DNA of 64,000 nucleotides from Myotis daubentonii (GCF_963259705.1 NC_081844.1:107694965-107758964); one strand, 5' to 3'; counted from the first letter of the stretch, positions 11,879 to 23,139 are shown. Numbers and translations are program-made. Notes: generated by a model not told the origin, from the letters alone.

Positions 11879-12170
11879 ACGATGTACTTCTCATTGCCTT
11901 TCTGGCGACGCTGCGTGCTCACAACATCTTCCCCTGGGCCCCAAAGAGGCCTAGCCCCACATGGGTGCTCACTGGAGCAACAGAGGGGGGGGGGGCAAGC
12001 CCAGAATTTGGTACCAGAAGAATGGTGGGAGCGCTGGTTCTGCCACCCCACCCCTTTAAGCCTCGGTTTCCTCCTCTGCTAAACAAGGCCCAGCAAACAG
12101 GTGTTGGGAGGAGGAAGTGAGATTGCACCGCAAGTGGAAGTTCTTTATAAGCCACGAGGCAGGTACAACC

Positions 12171-12422
12171 CAGCCAGTATTCTTTTTAAAAAATATATAT
12201 TTTTTATTGATTTTTTTACAGAGAGGAAAGGAGAGGGATGGAGAGTCAGAAACATCGATGAGAGAGAAACATCGACCAGCTGCCTCCTGCACACCCCTCA
12301 CTGGGGATGTGCCCACAACCAAGGTACATGCCCTTGACTGGAATCGAACCGGGGACCCTTCAGTCTGCAGGCCGACGCTCTATCCACTGAGCCAAACCAG
12401 TCAGGGCTCAGCCAGTATTCTT
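12171..12422 (-). mobile_element. VES-type SINE, antisense, perfect 14-bp target duplication
   Basis: Both edges carry CAGCCAGTATTCTT (12171-12184 and 12409-12422) with no mismatch. Between them lies a full antisense VES: a tail aaaaaatatatattttttat, gagagaaacatcgaccagct, an antisense B box in ggaatcgaaccgggga, and an antisense A box in ccactgagccaaaccag. The intact duplication and the good match to the 27.1-kb copy suggest a young insertion. Confidence 0.95.
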
Positions 12423-13224
12423 GATCGACAAGCATTTCAGGAGGAACACAGTTTGCAGTGCATAGCTTATCGAGCACTCCTCTGTGTCTGGGAACTGTTC
12501 TCTGGGCATAGCTGGGTGTCCTACAATTCAGTCCCATCCTGACGATGCCTGCCCGTAGTGAGCACAGGCTCAAGGCTGTCCCAAAGACTGTCCCCACTTT
12601 AGACACCAGTCGCAAGTCCCAGGTTGCCACCTACACCACCGACCAACCAACCAGCTATGAATGCAGGGTTTCCCATAACCTCCTCCTCAGATTCGAGAAT
12701 TCGCTAGAATGACTCGCAGAATTCAGGGAAGTGTTTTACTTGCTATTACTAGTCTATTATAAAGGCTACAGCTCACAGCCAGCCAGCTGGAAGAGATGCA
12801 GGGCAAGGTGTGGGGGAGGGGGAGGGCACGGAGTTCCCACGCCCTCGCTGGCTACCCACGCTCCCAGGACCTCCACGTGCTCACTGACCCGGAAGTTCCC
12901 TGAACCCCAGAGTTTAGGAGTTTCTACAGAGATTTTGCTCCGTAGGCATAGATCATTGGCCATTAGTGATTAACTTGATCTCCAGCCCATCACTTCTACC
13001 CTGAGGTTGGGGGTGGGGCTAAAAGTTCCAACTCCCTAATGATGGCTTGATCTTTCTGGCAATCAGCCCCATCATGAAGCTATTTCAGGACCCTCAGCTA
13101 CCAGGTATCTTGTTAGCATACAAAATACACTCTTACCACACCCAGGGATTCCACGGGTTTTAGGAGTTCTGTGCCAGGACCCACCAGGGACAAAGACCAA
13201 ATACATACATAGTTGTCATAATCT
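12423..13224. other. Gene-free stretch
   Basis: No exon is supported. The part 12640-13215 has phrases seen in old LTR or DNA repeats (tcgctagaatgactcgcaga, then acccaccagggacaaagacc, then ctaatgatggcttgatcttt). This resembles an ancient ERVL/MaLR-type LTR, but I cannot name the family. Confidence 0.4.
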
Positions 13225-13395
13225 GCCACTTGGCATGTACCATCTTATTTAATGTCTTCTTCATAATTCTGTGAGGTGGATGCTGCCATTCCCCTTCAGA
13301 TGATTAGAAATTGAGGCTCAGAGAAGTTAGGGGACTCGCCTAAGGTGTCACAGCCAAGCCAGGATTTGAACACTGGTTCTGGACCATTCAGAGCT
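13225..13395 (-). mobile_element. MIR SINE, antisense
   Basis: The order tgtaccatcttatttaatgt, attctgtgaggtggatgctg, gaaattgaggctcagagaag, then aggtgtcacagccaagccag and ggatttgaacactggttctg matches reverse-oriented MIR. Confidence 0.85.
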
Positions 13396-14179
13396 GCCAG
13401 ATGCAAGAAGGGATGGCTCACCAGGCCTGCTGGGGGTGGAAGGGAGACAGGTGGGTTCTGGGCATCACCCTGAAACCAGGGCCACAGGAACCAGCCTGTT
13501 GAGAAGTGAGGGCTACTGACCCTGGGAGGGAAGTCACTGGAAGCTAATTAAGTGCTAATGAGGGAAGGTGGGGGTGCTTGCTTGCTCTTGCTTATTTAGC
13601 AACTGAGTGGAAGAGGGGTCAAAGTGATCTTTTGCTTTGGGCCAGGCAGCCAAGAAGCTTCTAGAACAAGTAAGATGATGCCTTGGGGGTCCAGTTGGCA
13701 AACAACCAGGGAGATGCTGAGGGAGACAAAGCAACTGGAAGCAGATCTGCAGCCCGATGTTAGATGTTGGAAACTAAAGCAGAGAGACAAGAAAAGACCT
13801 GCCTAAGGTCAAACAGCCCAAGTGCCAGGGTCAGGCACTGGACTCCCGTCCATGGGACAGCATGGCCAGGGGCGTGTCCATGGTGTGTGGCCACCCCAGA
13901 GTGGCACAAGGGACCAGGGTCTGGACGTCCCCCTCGGAGGCCACAGACTCTCATCCCTCACAGTGGAAGCTCCCACAGGAGTGACAGCTTTGCAGCCCCT
14001 GCCTACGACTTTTTCTATTCTGGGAGCAGGATGTGCAATTAGCATAAATTTGAATACATTCCTCATTTTTTAACAGGAAATGTAAATACTTGAGAAAAGA
14101 GATTGAAAAGCTCATGTCAACCAGTAAAATTGTGCGCCAGCCTCTCAATTCCACCTCACGAACTTCCTTCTGCCTGAGA

Positions 14180-14275
14180 AGCCCGCCCTCCTCTTTGCTG
14201 CCTAACAAACTCCTCTTCACCCTTCAAGGCCCCGCTACAAGGTCATGTCTCTGCGGAGCTTTCCGGGAGGCCGAG
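14180..14275 (+). mobile_element. L2 fragment
   Basis: A short L2 ORF2-end remnant in sense: tgctgcctaacaaactcctc, ttcacccttcaaggccccgc, then gcggagctttccgggaggcc. Confidence 0.5.
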
Positions 14276-14675
14276 GGGCAGATGGCTGTTACCCTTCTAC
14301 GTCCCCGGGGACAGGTACCGCCTCGCTCACAGCCCATCGCACTGTATTCTCACATGCCCTGGCAGTGAGCCACCGGGGTTCGTCCTGCCTCAAGTCCACA
14401 TGGCTCAGGGGACTGGCTGGGCCAAAAGGCTCTAAGTTCTCTCAGTGCTGTAAGCGCCTTGACACTCTGTCTGCAACACCCCGCCTCAAACTTAGACACC
14501 TCACACCCCAAAAGCTGTTGGGCTGACCTCAGACTTGTTTGCACAACTTCCTTTGTCTTTGGGGTGTGTTCGGAGGATCTGCCCAGCCGAGACTGTCCTC
14601 CCCAGTGCAGTGAGAATGCCATTCTGTCTCAACATGGGCCAGTGGTTTGCCCACACTGTCAAGGTTCCTCAACAG

Positions 14676-14870
14676 CAGCGGTTCTGAACCTGTGGGTCAC
14701 GACCCCGTTTCCCTAAGACCATCAGAAAACACATATATAATTACATATTGTTTTTGTGATTAATTACTATGCTTTAATTATGTTCAATTTGTAACCATGA
14801 AATTGGGGGTCACCACAACAGGAGGAACTGTATTAAAGGGTCGGGGCATTAGGAAGGTTGAGAACCACTG
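14676..14870 (+). mobile_element. hAT MITE related to the SPIN/URR1 group
   Basis: The termini are cagcggttctgaacctgtgg and the inverted ggttgagaaccactg. The interior runs taagaccatcagaaaacaca, tgtttttgtgattaattact, then ggaactgtattaaagggtcg. It shares ends with the SPIN elements at 16997 and 17731 but has a different AT-rich middle. Flanking octamers CTCAACAG (14668-14675) and CTCTACAG (14871-14878) are a one-mismatch 8-bp hAT target duplication. Confidence 0.8.
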
Positions 14871-15435
14871 CTCTACAGAGTCCAAAATTATCCCAAATAG
14901 ATCCCAAATACAGTCAGATGGCAGCCCTTGGAGACCCTCCCTCCAGCCTGTGGGGCGAGGCCTATACTTGGATATTTAAATAAAAATAGCTCACACTCCC
15001 ATTCTAGAAACCCACATTTCTCCCAGCCAACCCTTGCTCTCATCTCCTCCTTCCTCTGAGTTCTCACCCTCTGAGCTATCTTTGCCTCCCAGGCCTCCCC
15101 TGGGCACCAACCTGATTACTTCTCTCTCCCAAATTATCTCCCACGCAGGGTTCTGTGCGTAACAGACTTTCACTGAAAGTTTAGGGCAATGGAGGGTGCT
15201 TACTGCATGTCAAACAGCACTGGCAACAGCTTCCACTTGAATATTGTCCTAAGATCCCACCCTCAGGAGTGGCCACACTCACCCTTAGATGCTAGATTAC
15301 TGACACCTTTTCCTGCCTCTTTCCTTCCACGACCATCTGTGTAGCCCCTCTAAGCTCCCTGTCTTCTCCTTCTACACACATCTCCTCTGTGATGGAGGCA
15401 GAGGTCTGGTCTCTACTCTGCTCGAAGCTCTGGGC

Positions 15436-15512
15436 ATATGTTTGTGTGCGCGCACACACAGACACACACACACATTACATACACACACACTGCACATGCA
15501 CACACACACAGT
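15436..15512. repeat. (CA)n-rich microsatellite, interrupted
   Basis: Alternating CA runs broken by gcgcgc, gacaca and ttacat interruptions. It is imperfect and probably not very mutable. Short frames through it are artefacts of the repeat. Confidence 0.9.
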
Positions 15513-15639
15513 TCTCAGCAGTTTCTCCTCCCAGGCCTTCAGCCTCCCTTCATACACAATGAAAGGTCCGGTATTAGCCGTGAGTGCCGCTCTTCAGTCC
15601 TTCACTCCAGGCACCGCCCCGGCCCTGCGGATGCAGCAG

Positions 15640-16095
15640 TGGCCCCATAGACAAGGTCCCTGGCCTCTCGTTCGCACAGACAATAAACACATGAACAACT
15701 GGCAGACTCCAAAGGACAAGGTCAGGGGTACCTGGGGAGCTACCGTAAAGGCCAGCGGGGGTGGGCCTCCCAGAAACGGGGACTTTCCAGCTGAGAATCA
15801 GAGAATGACGGAGAGCCTGCCATTATAAGAACATTCCAGGCAGAAATAACAGCAAAGGTGGGGGGATAAACCTGACCTTTTTAGGAAAGCAGACAGGAGG
15901 CCAGGGTGGCTGAGGGTGGTGAGTGAGGCACGGCAGGAAGGAGGCGGGTGGGGGAGGCAGGCAAGAGGCCGGCCTGCGCTGAGGGACGGAAGCCAGAGAG
16001 CAGGGGTGGGGATTTTGTTCCAACTGAGGAGGAGGGTCCTTGGAGGGTTTTGAGAAAGGGTGTGCCTGATGTGATCATGCAGAAAATGCATTTAA
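15640..16095 (-). mobile_element. L2 LINE fragment, antisense
   Basis: Reverse-strand L2 3' phrases in order: cagacaataaacacatgaac, ataagaacattccaggcaga, aataacagcaaaggtggggg, then ggagggttttgagaaagggt and gcctgatgtgatcatgcag. Degenerate. Confidence 0.7.
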
Positions 16096-16825
16096 AAATA
16101 TGACCTTTTCTCCTTTCTTTCCTTTGGATTCATACTGGCCGCATCCAGCACCCTGCCTGCCTCCTTCTCCCTTGCACGTCCACTTCCTTAATCACTAAGC
16201 CCACAGGACATCAGATCCTGGTCAGCATCAAATAGTCTCAGGATAAAAGCCTCAGGTCTGTTGACCACAGAAACAGTTTCCATCAAACTAGAGGTAATGC
16301 CTAGACTTCAGTTGTGTTTCAACCCCAGATCCATGGAGTGAGAAGACCCTATGGACCGCACCCCCATGAAGCCAGACAGAACCACGCCATGCTGACGTCA
16401 GGCCCTGACCCACTTCCCTGGCCCCAGCCAGGCACCACAGCGCATGACCCCAACTCTTCATCCACCGCGACTGATCGTGCTTCCTGTACACAATGGACCT
16501 GTGGGGGCCATTGGCCCAGGAATTCTGGCACTGGCTCCCCTGCGACTGCGGGCTCGGTGCCATTTCCTCAACTAATGACCCCTTACTTTCTTTGCTACAG
16601 ACTCCTGCTGCCATTCGATGAGATGTCGATGCGTGCAGGAAGCCCTTCTCATGTGCTCCGTAAACCATCAAGTGTGGGGTGCCTGTGAGCTGCGACGCTT
16701 GCGCTCTTTCGGGGTCCTCTCCGCAAGTACGGATCCCTGTCTTCACCCTCAGGCCTGCCTGACACTCTCCGCAAATGGCCGTTGGGGCGATGTTAGCAAC
16801 AGCAGGTTCTCGTGTCCTTTCATTC

Positions 16826-16996
16826 TTTTTTAAAATATATTTTTATTGATTTCAGAGAGGAAGGGAGGAGAGAGAGATAGATACATCAATGATGAGAGAG
16901 CACGCCCCCTCCTGGAGATCCAGCCTGAAACCTGATATGTGTCCTTGACGGGAATCGAACCCAGGACCCCTCAGTCTGCAGGCTGACACTCTATCC
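16826..16996 (-). mobile_element. VES-type SINE, antisense, head lost at a SPIN junction
   Basis: It starts with the antisense tail (taaaatatatttttattgat, then ttcagagaggaagggagg) and runs through the antisense B box (cgggaatcgaacccaggacc) to ctgacactctatcc. The A-box end that should follow is missing: the next base begins a SPIN element at 16997, and the missing VES head does not reappear on the far side at 17187. So a deletion accompanied or followed the SPIN insertion. Confidence 0.88.
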
Positions 16997-17186
16997 CAGT
17001 GGTTCTCAACCTTCTGGCCCTTTAAATACAGTTCCTCATGTTGTGACCCAACCATAAAAGTATTTTCGTTGCTACTGTTCTGAATCGTAATGCAAATATC
17101 TGATATGCAGGATGGTCTTAGGCGACCCCTGTGAAAGGGTCATTCGCCCGCCAAAGGGGTCGCGACCCACAGATTGAGAACCCCTG
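16997..17186 (-). mobile_element. SPIN-type hAT element, non-autonomous, inverted
   Basis: The termini are cagtggttctcaaccttctg and the inverse ...cacagattgagaacccctg. The interior contains the SPIN hallmarks cagttcctcatgttgtgacc, cataaaagtattttcgttgc, gatatgcaggatggtcttag and gcgacccctgtgaaagggtc. It is in the opposite orientation to the copy at 17731. Flanks are ctctatcc and ctctagag, which share only their first five bases, so the duplication is damaged on the left. It encodes no transposase. Confidence 0.9.
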
Positions 17187-17223
17187 CTCTAGAGCAAGTG
17201 AATGTCTGATGGGCACCGCACAT

Positions 17224-17300
17224 TTATTTATATTTTATATATATATTTTATTGATTTTTTACAGAGAGGAAGGGAGAGGGATAGAGAGAAACATTTCCCG
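17224..17300 (-). mobile_element. VES-type SINE tail fragment, antisense
   Basis: Only the antisense tail and first body block survive: ttttattgattttttacaga, gaggaagggagagggataga, then gagaaacatt. The rest is absent, with unrelated sequence following. It may be a severely 5'-truncated insertion. Confidence 0.75.
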
Positions 17301-17730
17301 TCTTATTTGCTTTTCCAGGCCAGTCGCTCTGGCCCTGTATCCTGACCTTTCCCAGGACCTCACTGTGAGCCACTGGCTGGCAGGCAAGGGTGACATTTGC
17401 CACTGGCAGTGGAGCCAGGGCGGCACCTCCCTGGGTGAGCTCCAGAGGAAACAAGGCCAAGAAAGGAGAGCGTGAGGACACTCCTGAAGGTCTCATTGCA
17501 ACATCCCGACCCCCCTGCGAAGGAGACGCTGGTATTGCCCCTGTTTTCCAAGCGGAGAAACGGAGACCTGTCCCCGTAGCATGCTGGTGGGTGGCGGGCC
17601 AAGTTCACACCCAGCCTGTCGAACTCCATGCTCTAAGTTCTGAGCCCCCCGCTCCACACCTGGGACCGACCAGCAGCTTTGCTGCTCAGTGAGGACATTC
17701 CCAAACACAAAGGCTCCCTACCGCCTAGAG

Positions 17731-17942
17731 CAGCGGTTCTCAACCTGTGGGTCGCGACCCCTTTGGCAGTAGAACGACCCTTTCACAGGGGTCGCCTAAG
17801 ACCATCCTGCATAGCAGATATTTACATTACGATTCAGAACAGTAGCAACATGACAGTTATGAAGTAGCAACGAAAATAATTTTATGGTTGGGTCACAACA
17901 TGAGGAACTGTATTTAAAGGGCCAGAAGGTTGAGAACCACTG
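17731..17942 (+). mobile_element. SPIN-type hAT element, non-autonomous, best copy
   Basis: 212 bp, from cagcggttctcaacctgtgg to gaaggttgagaaccactg. It contains gtcgcgacccctttggcagt, the blocks taagaccatcctgcat and agatatttacattacgattc, then aacaacgaaaa-like and gggtcacaacatgaggaact. Octamers GCCTAGAG (17723-17730) and TCCTAGAG (17943-17950) flank it, a 7/8 match and close to the TCTAGA-like sites favoured by SPIN. It is non-coding and would have needed a transposase supplied elsewhere. Confidence 0.93.
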
Positions 17943-17969
17943 TCCTAGAGTTAAGTCCTCTTTCAGAAA

Positions 17970-18345
17970 GTGCTGTCTAAGCATCTGCTGTGTCCGAGGA
18001 CCTGACTACGTTCTGGGACTCAAAAGATAGTAAGACACAGTGTCCTTAGGAGTTCATGGTCTGAGAGATCATTAATTCCCAGAGTAGTGAGACGGAGGCT
18101 GGGGGCAACGTCTCCTGGACGTTGGAGATGGGGCAAGGAGAGGTCAGGAGAGAGCTAGACCTAATGGACGAGCAGGAGAGTCAGGAAGCCAGGAAAGGGC
18201 ATTCCAGGCAGAGGACGGCATGTGCAAAGGCACTGAGGCACACAGGGGCATGAGAGCTGCAAGGGGCTCGGGATTGTTAGAACCCAAAGTCCAGGATGGG
18301 GACAGAGTGAGGGCACTGCTGGGAGATGTGGCAGGAAAGGTAACC
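17970..18345 (-). mobile_element. L2 LINE fragment, antisense
   Basis: The order is aagcatctgctgtgtccgag, gttctgggactcaaaagata, ggagttcatggtctgagaga, then gaaagggcattccaggcaga and gcatgtgcaaaggcactgag. This is the reverse L2 3' end running into its coding end. Confidence 0.75.
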
Positions 18346-18369
18346 GGATCAGATAGCCCCTTCACTCTT

Positions 18370-18410
18370 CATTCATTCATTCATTCATTCATTCATTCAT
18401 TCATTCATTC
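18370..18410. repeat. (ATTC)n microsatellite at an L2 tail
   Basis: About ten uninterrupted CATT/ATTC units. They lie exactly where a reverse-oriented L2 3' terminus would start (aaggaatatccattgagcac follows), so the microsatellite probably grew from the natural TGAA tail of L2. Confidence 0.92.
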
Positions 18411-18660
18411 AAGGAATATCCATTGAGCACCAAAGAGTCAAGTGCTCTGTGAGGGCCAGTGGGTGCAGAAGGGACTGAGACTCAGAGCTGGAAATGTGGT
18501 GGAGGGAGGTGGACCAGGAACAAGTGGACGAGTAAACGCGAGTTTCAGAGAGATGTGGCTAAGGAGAAGGCTTTGAACGCCAGGCCCAGGGGCCGGAGGG
18601 GGTAGGAGCCCGGAAGAGCGGGGGGTAGAGGGGAGATGCGGTGAGATCGGTGTTTAGAAG
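18411..18660 (-). mobile_element. L2 LINE fragment, antisense
   Basis: It follows the ATTC repeat: ggaatatccattgagcacca, gtgctctgtgagggccagtg, gggtgcagaagggactgaga, then tttcagagagatgtggctaa. Degenerate reverse L2. Confidence 0.6.
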
Positions 18661-19249
18661 CCCACCCACAGCGAGGCTGGGGCCACAGCCCAGGCCGGGC
18701 ACACAGGGCCCTCAGCACACAGGGTCCTGGGCCTCAGGGTGATCCCTGACCCCTCCCTGCCTTGCTGTCCCCAAGGACATCTGTAACAGGGCCAGACGCC
18801 TCCTAATCACTCAGCTGGCTCCACGCCCAGCAAGGACTGTGGGGAAGGGACATCTTGATAAGCACTAGAGCTCCGCATTGACCCCAGAGGAGGAGGCAGC
18901 CAGAGTCCCTCGTGCTCTGCTGCTGACCGGCTGGCCGAGGTTTCCCAGGGCCACACCCATCCCCTGAACGGATGGGCACGGAGCTCTGACTGGGCGTCAA
19001 AAGCTTCGAGCGAGACCCCTGCTTCTGCCCTGGCTGGGCGTGCGCCCCAGGTGGGCTGCTCCCCCAAGCTGGGCTTCTGTTTCCTTCTCGACAAAACAGG
19101 GACAAGAATCCTACTTTCCCACCTCACAGAGCTGTGCTGGGGAGCAGGTCACCCATCCTCTCCCCAACCTGCAGGCTCTCACTGAGCACTGACGGGGGAT
19201 AGTCATGCCAGGCGGGCAGGACAGGTGGCTCACAGAGCAAGAGGAGTAA

Positions 19250-19430
19250 GTCACTCACATGCACTGAGCCCTGACTACGACCCAGGCTCTGCTCCAATAG
19301 CACGTGGATTTGCCTCATTTGATTTCCACAGCAACCCAACGAGGTGGGCTCTCTCATCGCCCCCTCTTTGCAGACTAGGAGAACAATAGGAAGAAAACGA
19401 CACCTGCCCATGGGACAGGCCCACAATTAA
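19250..19430 (-). mobile_element. MIR SINE, antisense
   Basis: Weak but ordered: gcactgagccctgactacga, tttgatttccacagcaaccc, aacgaggtgggctctctcat, then gcagactaggagaacaatag. Old and diverged. Confidence 0.6.
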
Positions 19431-19939
19431 TAGTAGCAGCAAAAGGGGACGTGACCTTGGTTTGAGTCCAGGCTGTCGGACATGGTCTGAAAAATATTTT
19501 TAAAAAACACAAAAAACGAATGTAGAGTTACAAACTGATTGACGGGTACAGCATTTACATAAGAGCTGGAAATGTTAGTGCTTCCTGACATAAGTCACTA
19601 TGTTATTTATATGCCCTGCCCCTGCTGTGGCAGCTGATCAGATTGTTCAGCCAATCCTGAGACATTTCCTGGGCCAGGCTGCCTCTGGGCCCTGAAACGC
19701 AGAGATGAAAGTAATTGGTACAACCCTGCCCCTGCCCTCAGGGACTCCCAGAGTGCCCACAAATAATCATCCCATCAGACAGAAAGGACACAGTGTTCGT
19801 GAGGAGTGCAGCTCTGATGGGAAGGAGTTTATGGCCAAGCGGTCTCTTCTGCATTTGGGGGGAGGTGGGGAGTGAGGGTGGGGAGGAGAAGCTTTGGGGC
19901 AGCAGCTGCCTTGTAAAGCATGGTGGCTCCCTGACCACC

Positions 19940-20215
19940 CCTCCTGGTCTCTTCCTCTCTCACTCCCATCTCATGGCCTTCTCGCTGTTTCTAGAACTCA
20001 AGCTCATCCTGCCCCAGGGCCTTTGCACTTGCTGTTCGTTTTGTCTGGAATGGTCACTGCCCTCCCTCCATTTTTCCACCACTGATCTCTTATCATCTAG
20101 GCCTCATATCAGATGTCACCTCTCTAGACATTTATCATTTCTTGGCTACTCAGCCTTAGGCCAGCCATCGTATCAGGGAGATCAAGAAGGAGCAGATATC
20201 TAATTTCTCTCGCTT
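19940..20215 (+). mobile_element. L2 LINE fragment
   Basis: Sense L2 coding end: agggcctttgcacttgctgt, ttgtctggaatggtcactgc, atcaggtgtcacctc-like at 20108, then a decayed end. Non-functional. Confidence 0.75.
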
Positions 20216-20599
20216 GTGCCCTGGGAAGTATGAGGTGAACATGTCACCTAGCCTTGGCCACTCCCTGAGACAACCAGGAACTATTCCCAATGGTGAGAAC
20301 AATCAAGTCCAGGATCCGCAGGGCAGCAGAGATGGGGCCGGGCAGGGGCGGCAGCTTCCCAGCTGATGGTCCCATGGCCGGATTTAGCTGAGGTCTCACC
20401 TCCTAAGTCCCGTTTTCTATTCCTGTAGGTTCAACCAGCTGCCCCAGGCCCGCACTCAGCTCCTGCTCAGCATGCATAAGCAGCACTGTTTCCTGCATGG
20501 ACGGCCGCCCCTCCACTCCCTTCCAAAGCAGCTGCCTCTGCCCAGCTCCAGCAGTCACACTGCCCAATGACCACGGGGCTCATTCCTGAGAGCCTGTCA

Positions 20600-20770
20600 C
20601 GTCAGTTAAGTTACCCTGTGGAACTATCTTTACTTCTCTCCCAACTCGAATGCATGCATCCTGAGAGCAAAGGTCAGACCTACTTTGTTCACAGTTACAT
20701 CCTCAGGGCCTTGGCCAGTGGCTGGCACAAAATCAGGGGCAGAAAATCCGTGATTGTTGAATGAGCATGT
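20600..20770 (+). mobile_element. L2 LINE 3' end
   Basis: Sense 3' end: cctgagagcaaaggtcagac, ttgttcacagttacatcctc, cagtggctggcacaaaatca, then ccgtgattgttgaatgagca. The terminal TGAATGA is the usual L2 end. Confidence 0.75.
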
Positions 20771-22214
20771 GAAGAACTATGGAGGGAAGGGTATGCTGGC
20801 AGAAGGAACAGCATAAGCAAAGGCTAGGAGGCAGGAAATGTTGGGGAACCACAAATCCACACAGAAATAAGGGAGAGGAGGGAGTGGGCACTTTTAGTGA
20901 GCAATGGTCGTCCTGCCCACCCCCCAGCCTCAAGGGTATAGGCCGGGCCCACGGCCAGGGCCCCTGCAAAGGCAGCAGATCTACCAACAGCTGCCACGTG
21001 TGCGCCCTGAATGTGCTGGGGGCAGTGACACTCCTCTTGTCTCATCCCCACAGTGAGCCCATGAGGCGGTGCCAACATACCCACTGTCGGTGAGAAGAGG
21101 GAGGCCCAGGAAGATCAGTGAAGGTCTCCCCACGACCACGCGCTTCCAAGGAAAGGCGGGCTGACTCTAGGCCCCACACTGATCGCGCTGCAGGGCTTAT
21201 CAGCAACAAGGGGGGCTGACCTGCAGGCTCCAGAGTCACAAAGAAAGCCCCCCACCAGCCTCTGCCTGAAACCCACAACGACGGGGAACTCAGCCATGAC
21301 ATCACCTAAAGTTCCCACCCGGGCAGGTTTGGAGAAGAGAGGAAGCGCGGGAAGACCTCGGAGCAGCTCTAACAGGAACAGGCCAGAATCCATCTGAGCT
21401 TTAGGAAACCCTCCCCCGGGGGGGGGGGGGGAGGGTAGAGGGAGGAGGAGCAGGGAGGGGGAAGGTGCTGGGACTGGACACAGGGCTGCTTCTGGCTGTA
21501 CCAGGCCCCGTAGGACATTCCGCATGTGCCCCAGAGGCAATGCCAGGGGTGCCCGCCTGCTGGCAGATAAGACCTGTGGGTAAGGTCACAGGGAGGCCTA
21601 TTGTTGCCTGTTAGTCTGGGGTCTCGGCAGCTCCATCAAGCATTAGCTGGCGATTAGGGGCCTCCGGAACCTACTGCCCTCTGTGCCCAGCAGTTTCCCA
21701 CCTGTTTGCCCAAACACCACTCCACCTCCCCACGGGAACCTTGACCTGCTGGGCTCCCAGCTGCTCGTTTGGAACAGCTTTCTCCCCACAGACAGGGGAG
21801 CAATCAGATCACCTGAGGTGGCGGCCATTGACCCGAGGGGCTTCATTATTGCCCCTCGAGTGGCCTGAGGCAGTCCAAAGGGTCTGGCTCCAGCCTTTTG
21901 GGGACCTGCTTTCAAATTCTGACGCCCTCACTGCTTTGAGCTTCAGCTGCTCCTTCTGTCAGTCAAAGGGTGTTGTGAGGATGAATGAGCTAGCATCTGT
22001 GAATGCTTGCGCTCAATAGATCATTTCCCACATCATCTTTCTGTTGACTCTTACTCCCCAAAAGAAAGGAAACAAGTTCATTGAAAGAAGCAAAACTGAT
22101 GCCATCAGCAAGTTACAGAGGAAGGTTTCACAGAGAGAGGGAAAGCTGGGTGTCCGTTCACCGGGGGTACTTGGAAAGGGGAACGCCACCAGGCAAACTG
22201 CCTTCTCCTTTTGC
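20771..22214. other. Gene-free stretch with G-run
   Basis: 20775-20860 resembles antisense L2 (gcagaaggaacagcataagc, then aaaggctaggaggcaggaaa). A poly-G/C run with 12 or more G lies at 21417-21432, next to a polypurine tract. 21000-21170 has MIR-like fragments (gtgacactcctcttgtctca, then gagggaggcccaggaagatc). No exon is supported. Confidence 0.5.
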
Positions 22215-22330
22215 CATCCAGCAAGCTATTGCTGAGTGTCCACCTGTGTGCCAAGAGCTGGGGATACAAAGATGAATATAGATGACCCCTGCCTTGAGGT
22301 CAAATACTAGTATGTGTCCTAGAGGGTCAA
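22215..22330 (-). mobile_element. L2 LINE 3' end, antisense
   Basis: ttgctgagtgtccacctgtg, tgccaagagctggggataca, aagatgaatatagatgaccc, then tgccttgaggtcaaatacta: reverse L2 terminus. Confidence 0.75.
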
Positions 22331-23139
22331 CAAAGAGGCACGCACGTGAATAAACAGTTGCAACTGGCTCTGTAATTGCTGTCACCAATATGTGCAGCAC
22401 AGCCAGTGGGAGCCCTGGGGAAGGAGCCTGCCTCAGGCTGCCTGGGTACCTGAGTGGAAAACTTGTGGCTCCTCCATTGCAACAGGAGCAAACACGAGAA
22501 TAAACAATAGCAACACACCCGGGCGATGGCGTTCGCAGACATGTGAGCCGGATCCAGTGGGAGCACTTGAGAAGGTGCAGCTAATGCTACCGGGGAGCTA
22601 GGCCAGGCTCCCCAGAACAGCCGCCCTCCCGTGATGTCCTGCCCCCAGTTCCTGTTGCTGCCCCCAGTCCCAGCCTCACTCAGTGCCTTCCCCACAGCTG
22701 CTCTTGGGGACCCGCCAGTGATGGGCCCTCCCACTGATCCCTAAGGTGTCCCCAGGCACTGAGCCCAACTTGGGCCACTGGGAAGGTGGCGCCAGGACAG
22801 GGAACCTCTTGGTTCTGTGCCCATGGAGGTTTTTCAAAAATGTACTTTTTTAGCTCTCTGTGTCTGGAAGCTGCTAACTCAGGGACCCCACCCCTTCCAG
22901 ATTTCTCAAACACACAAAAGGTGATTGATCTTCCCCTCAAGTGGTCAACATCCTATATGGTTAGCTCCTCACACATCTGCTAGAGAAGAGACAACTGAAC
23001 CTCAAAACATTCAGGTAAATAATGGCAGAGGCAAAGTTCACGCCAAGCTCAGGGCTCCATCGGGGACAACACAGCTGCCGCCCCTCCCACCACAGGGTCG
23101 TGGGCAGCTGTGAACTGGCCTCCAGTGAAAGGCTTAAAG

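Noticed and set aside
22320..22600. Apparent tandem duplication (aataaacagttgcaa / aataaacaatagcaa and two ccagtgggagc blocks)
   Set aside because: Only short pieces match and spacing is irregular. It is more simply explained by old L2/MIR-like sequence or chance.
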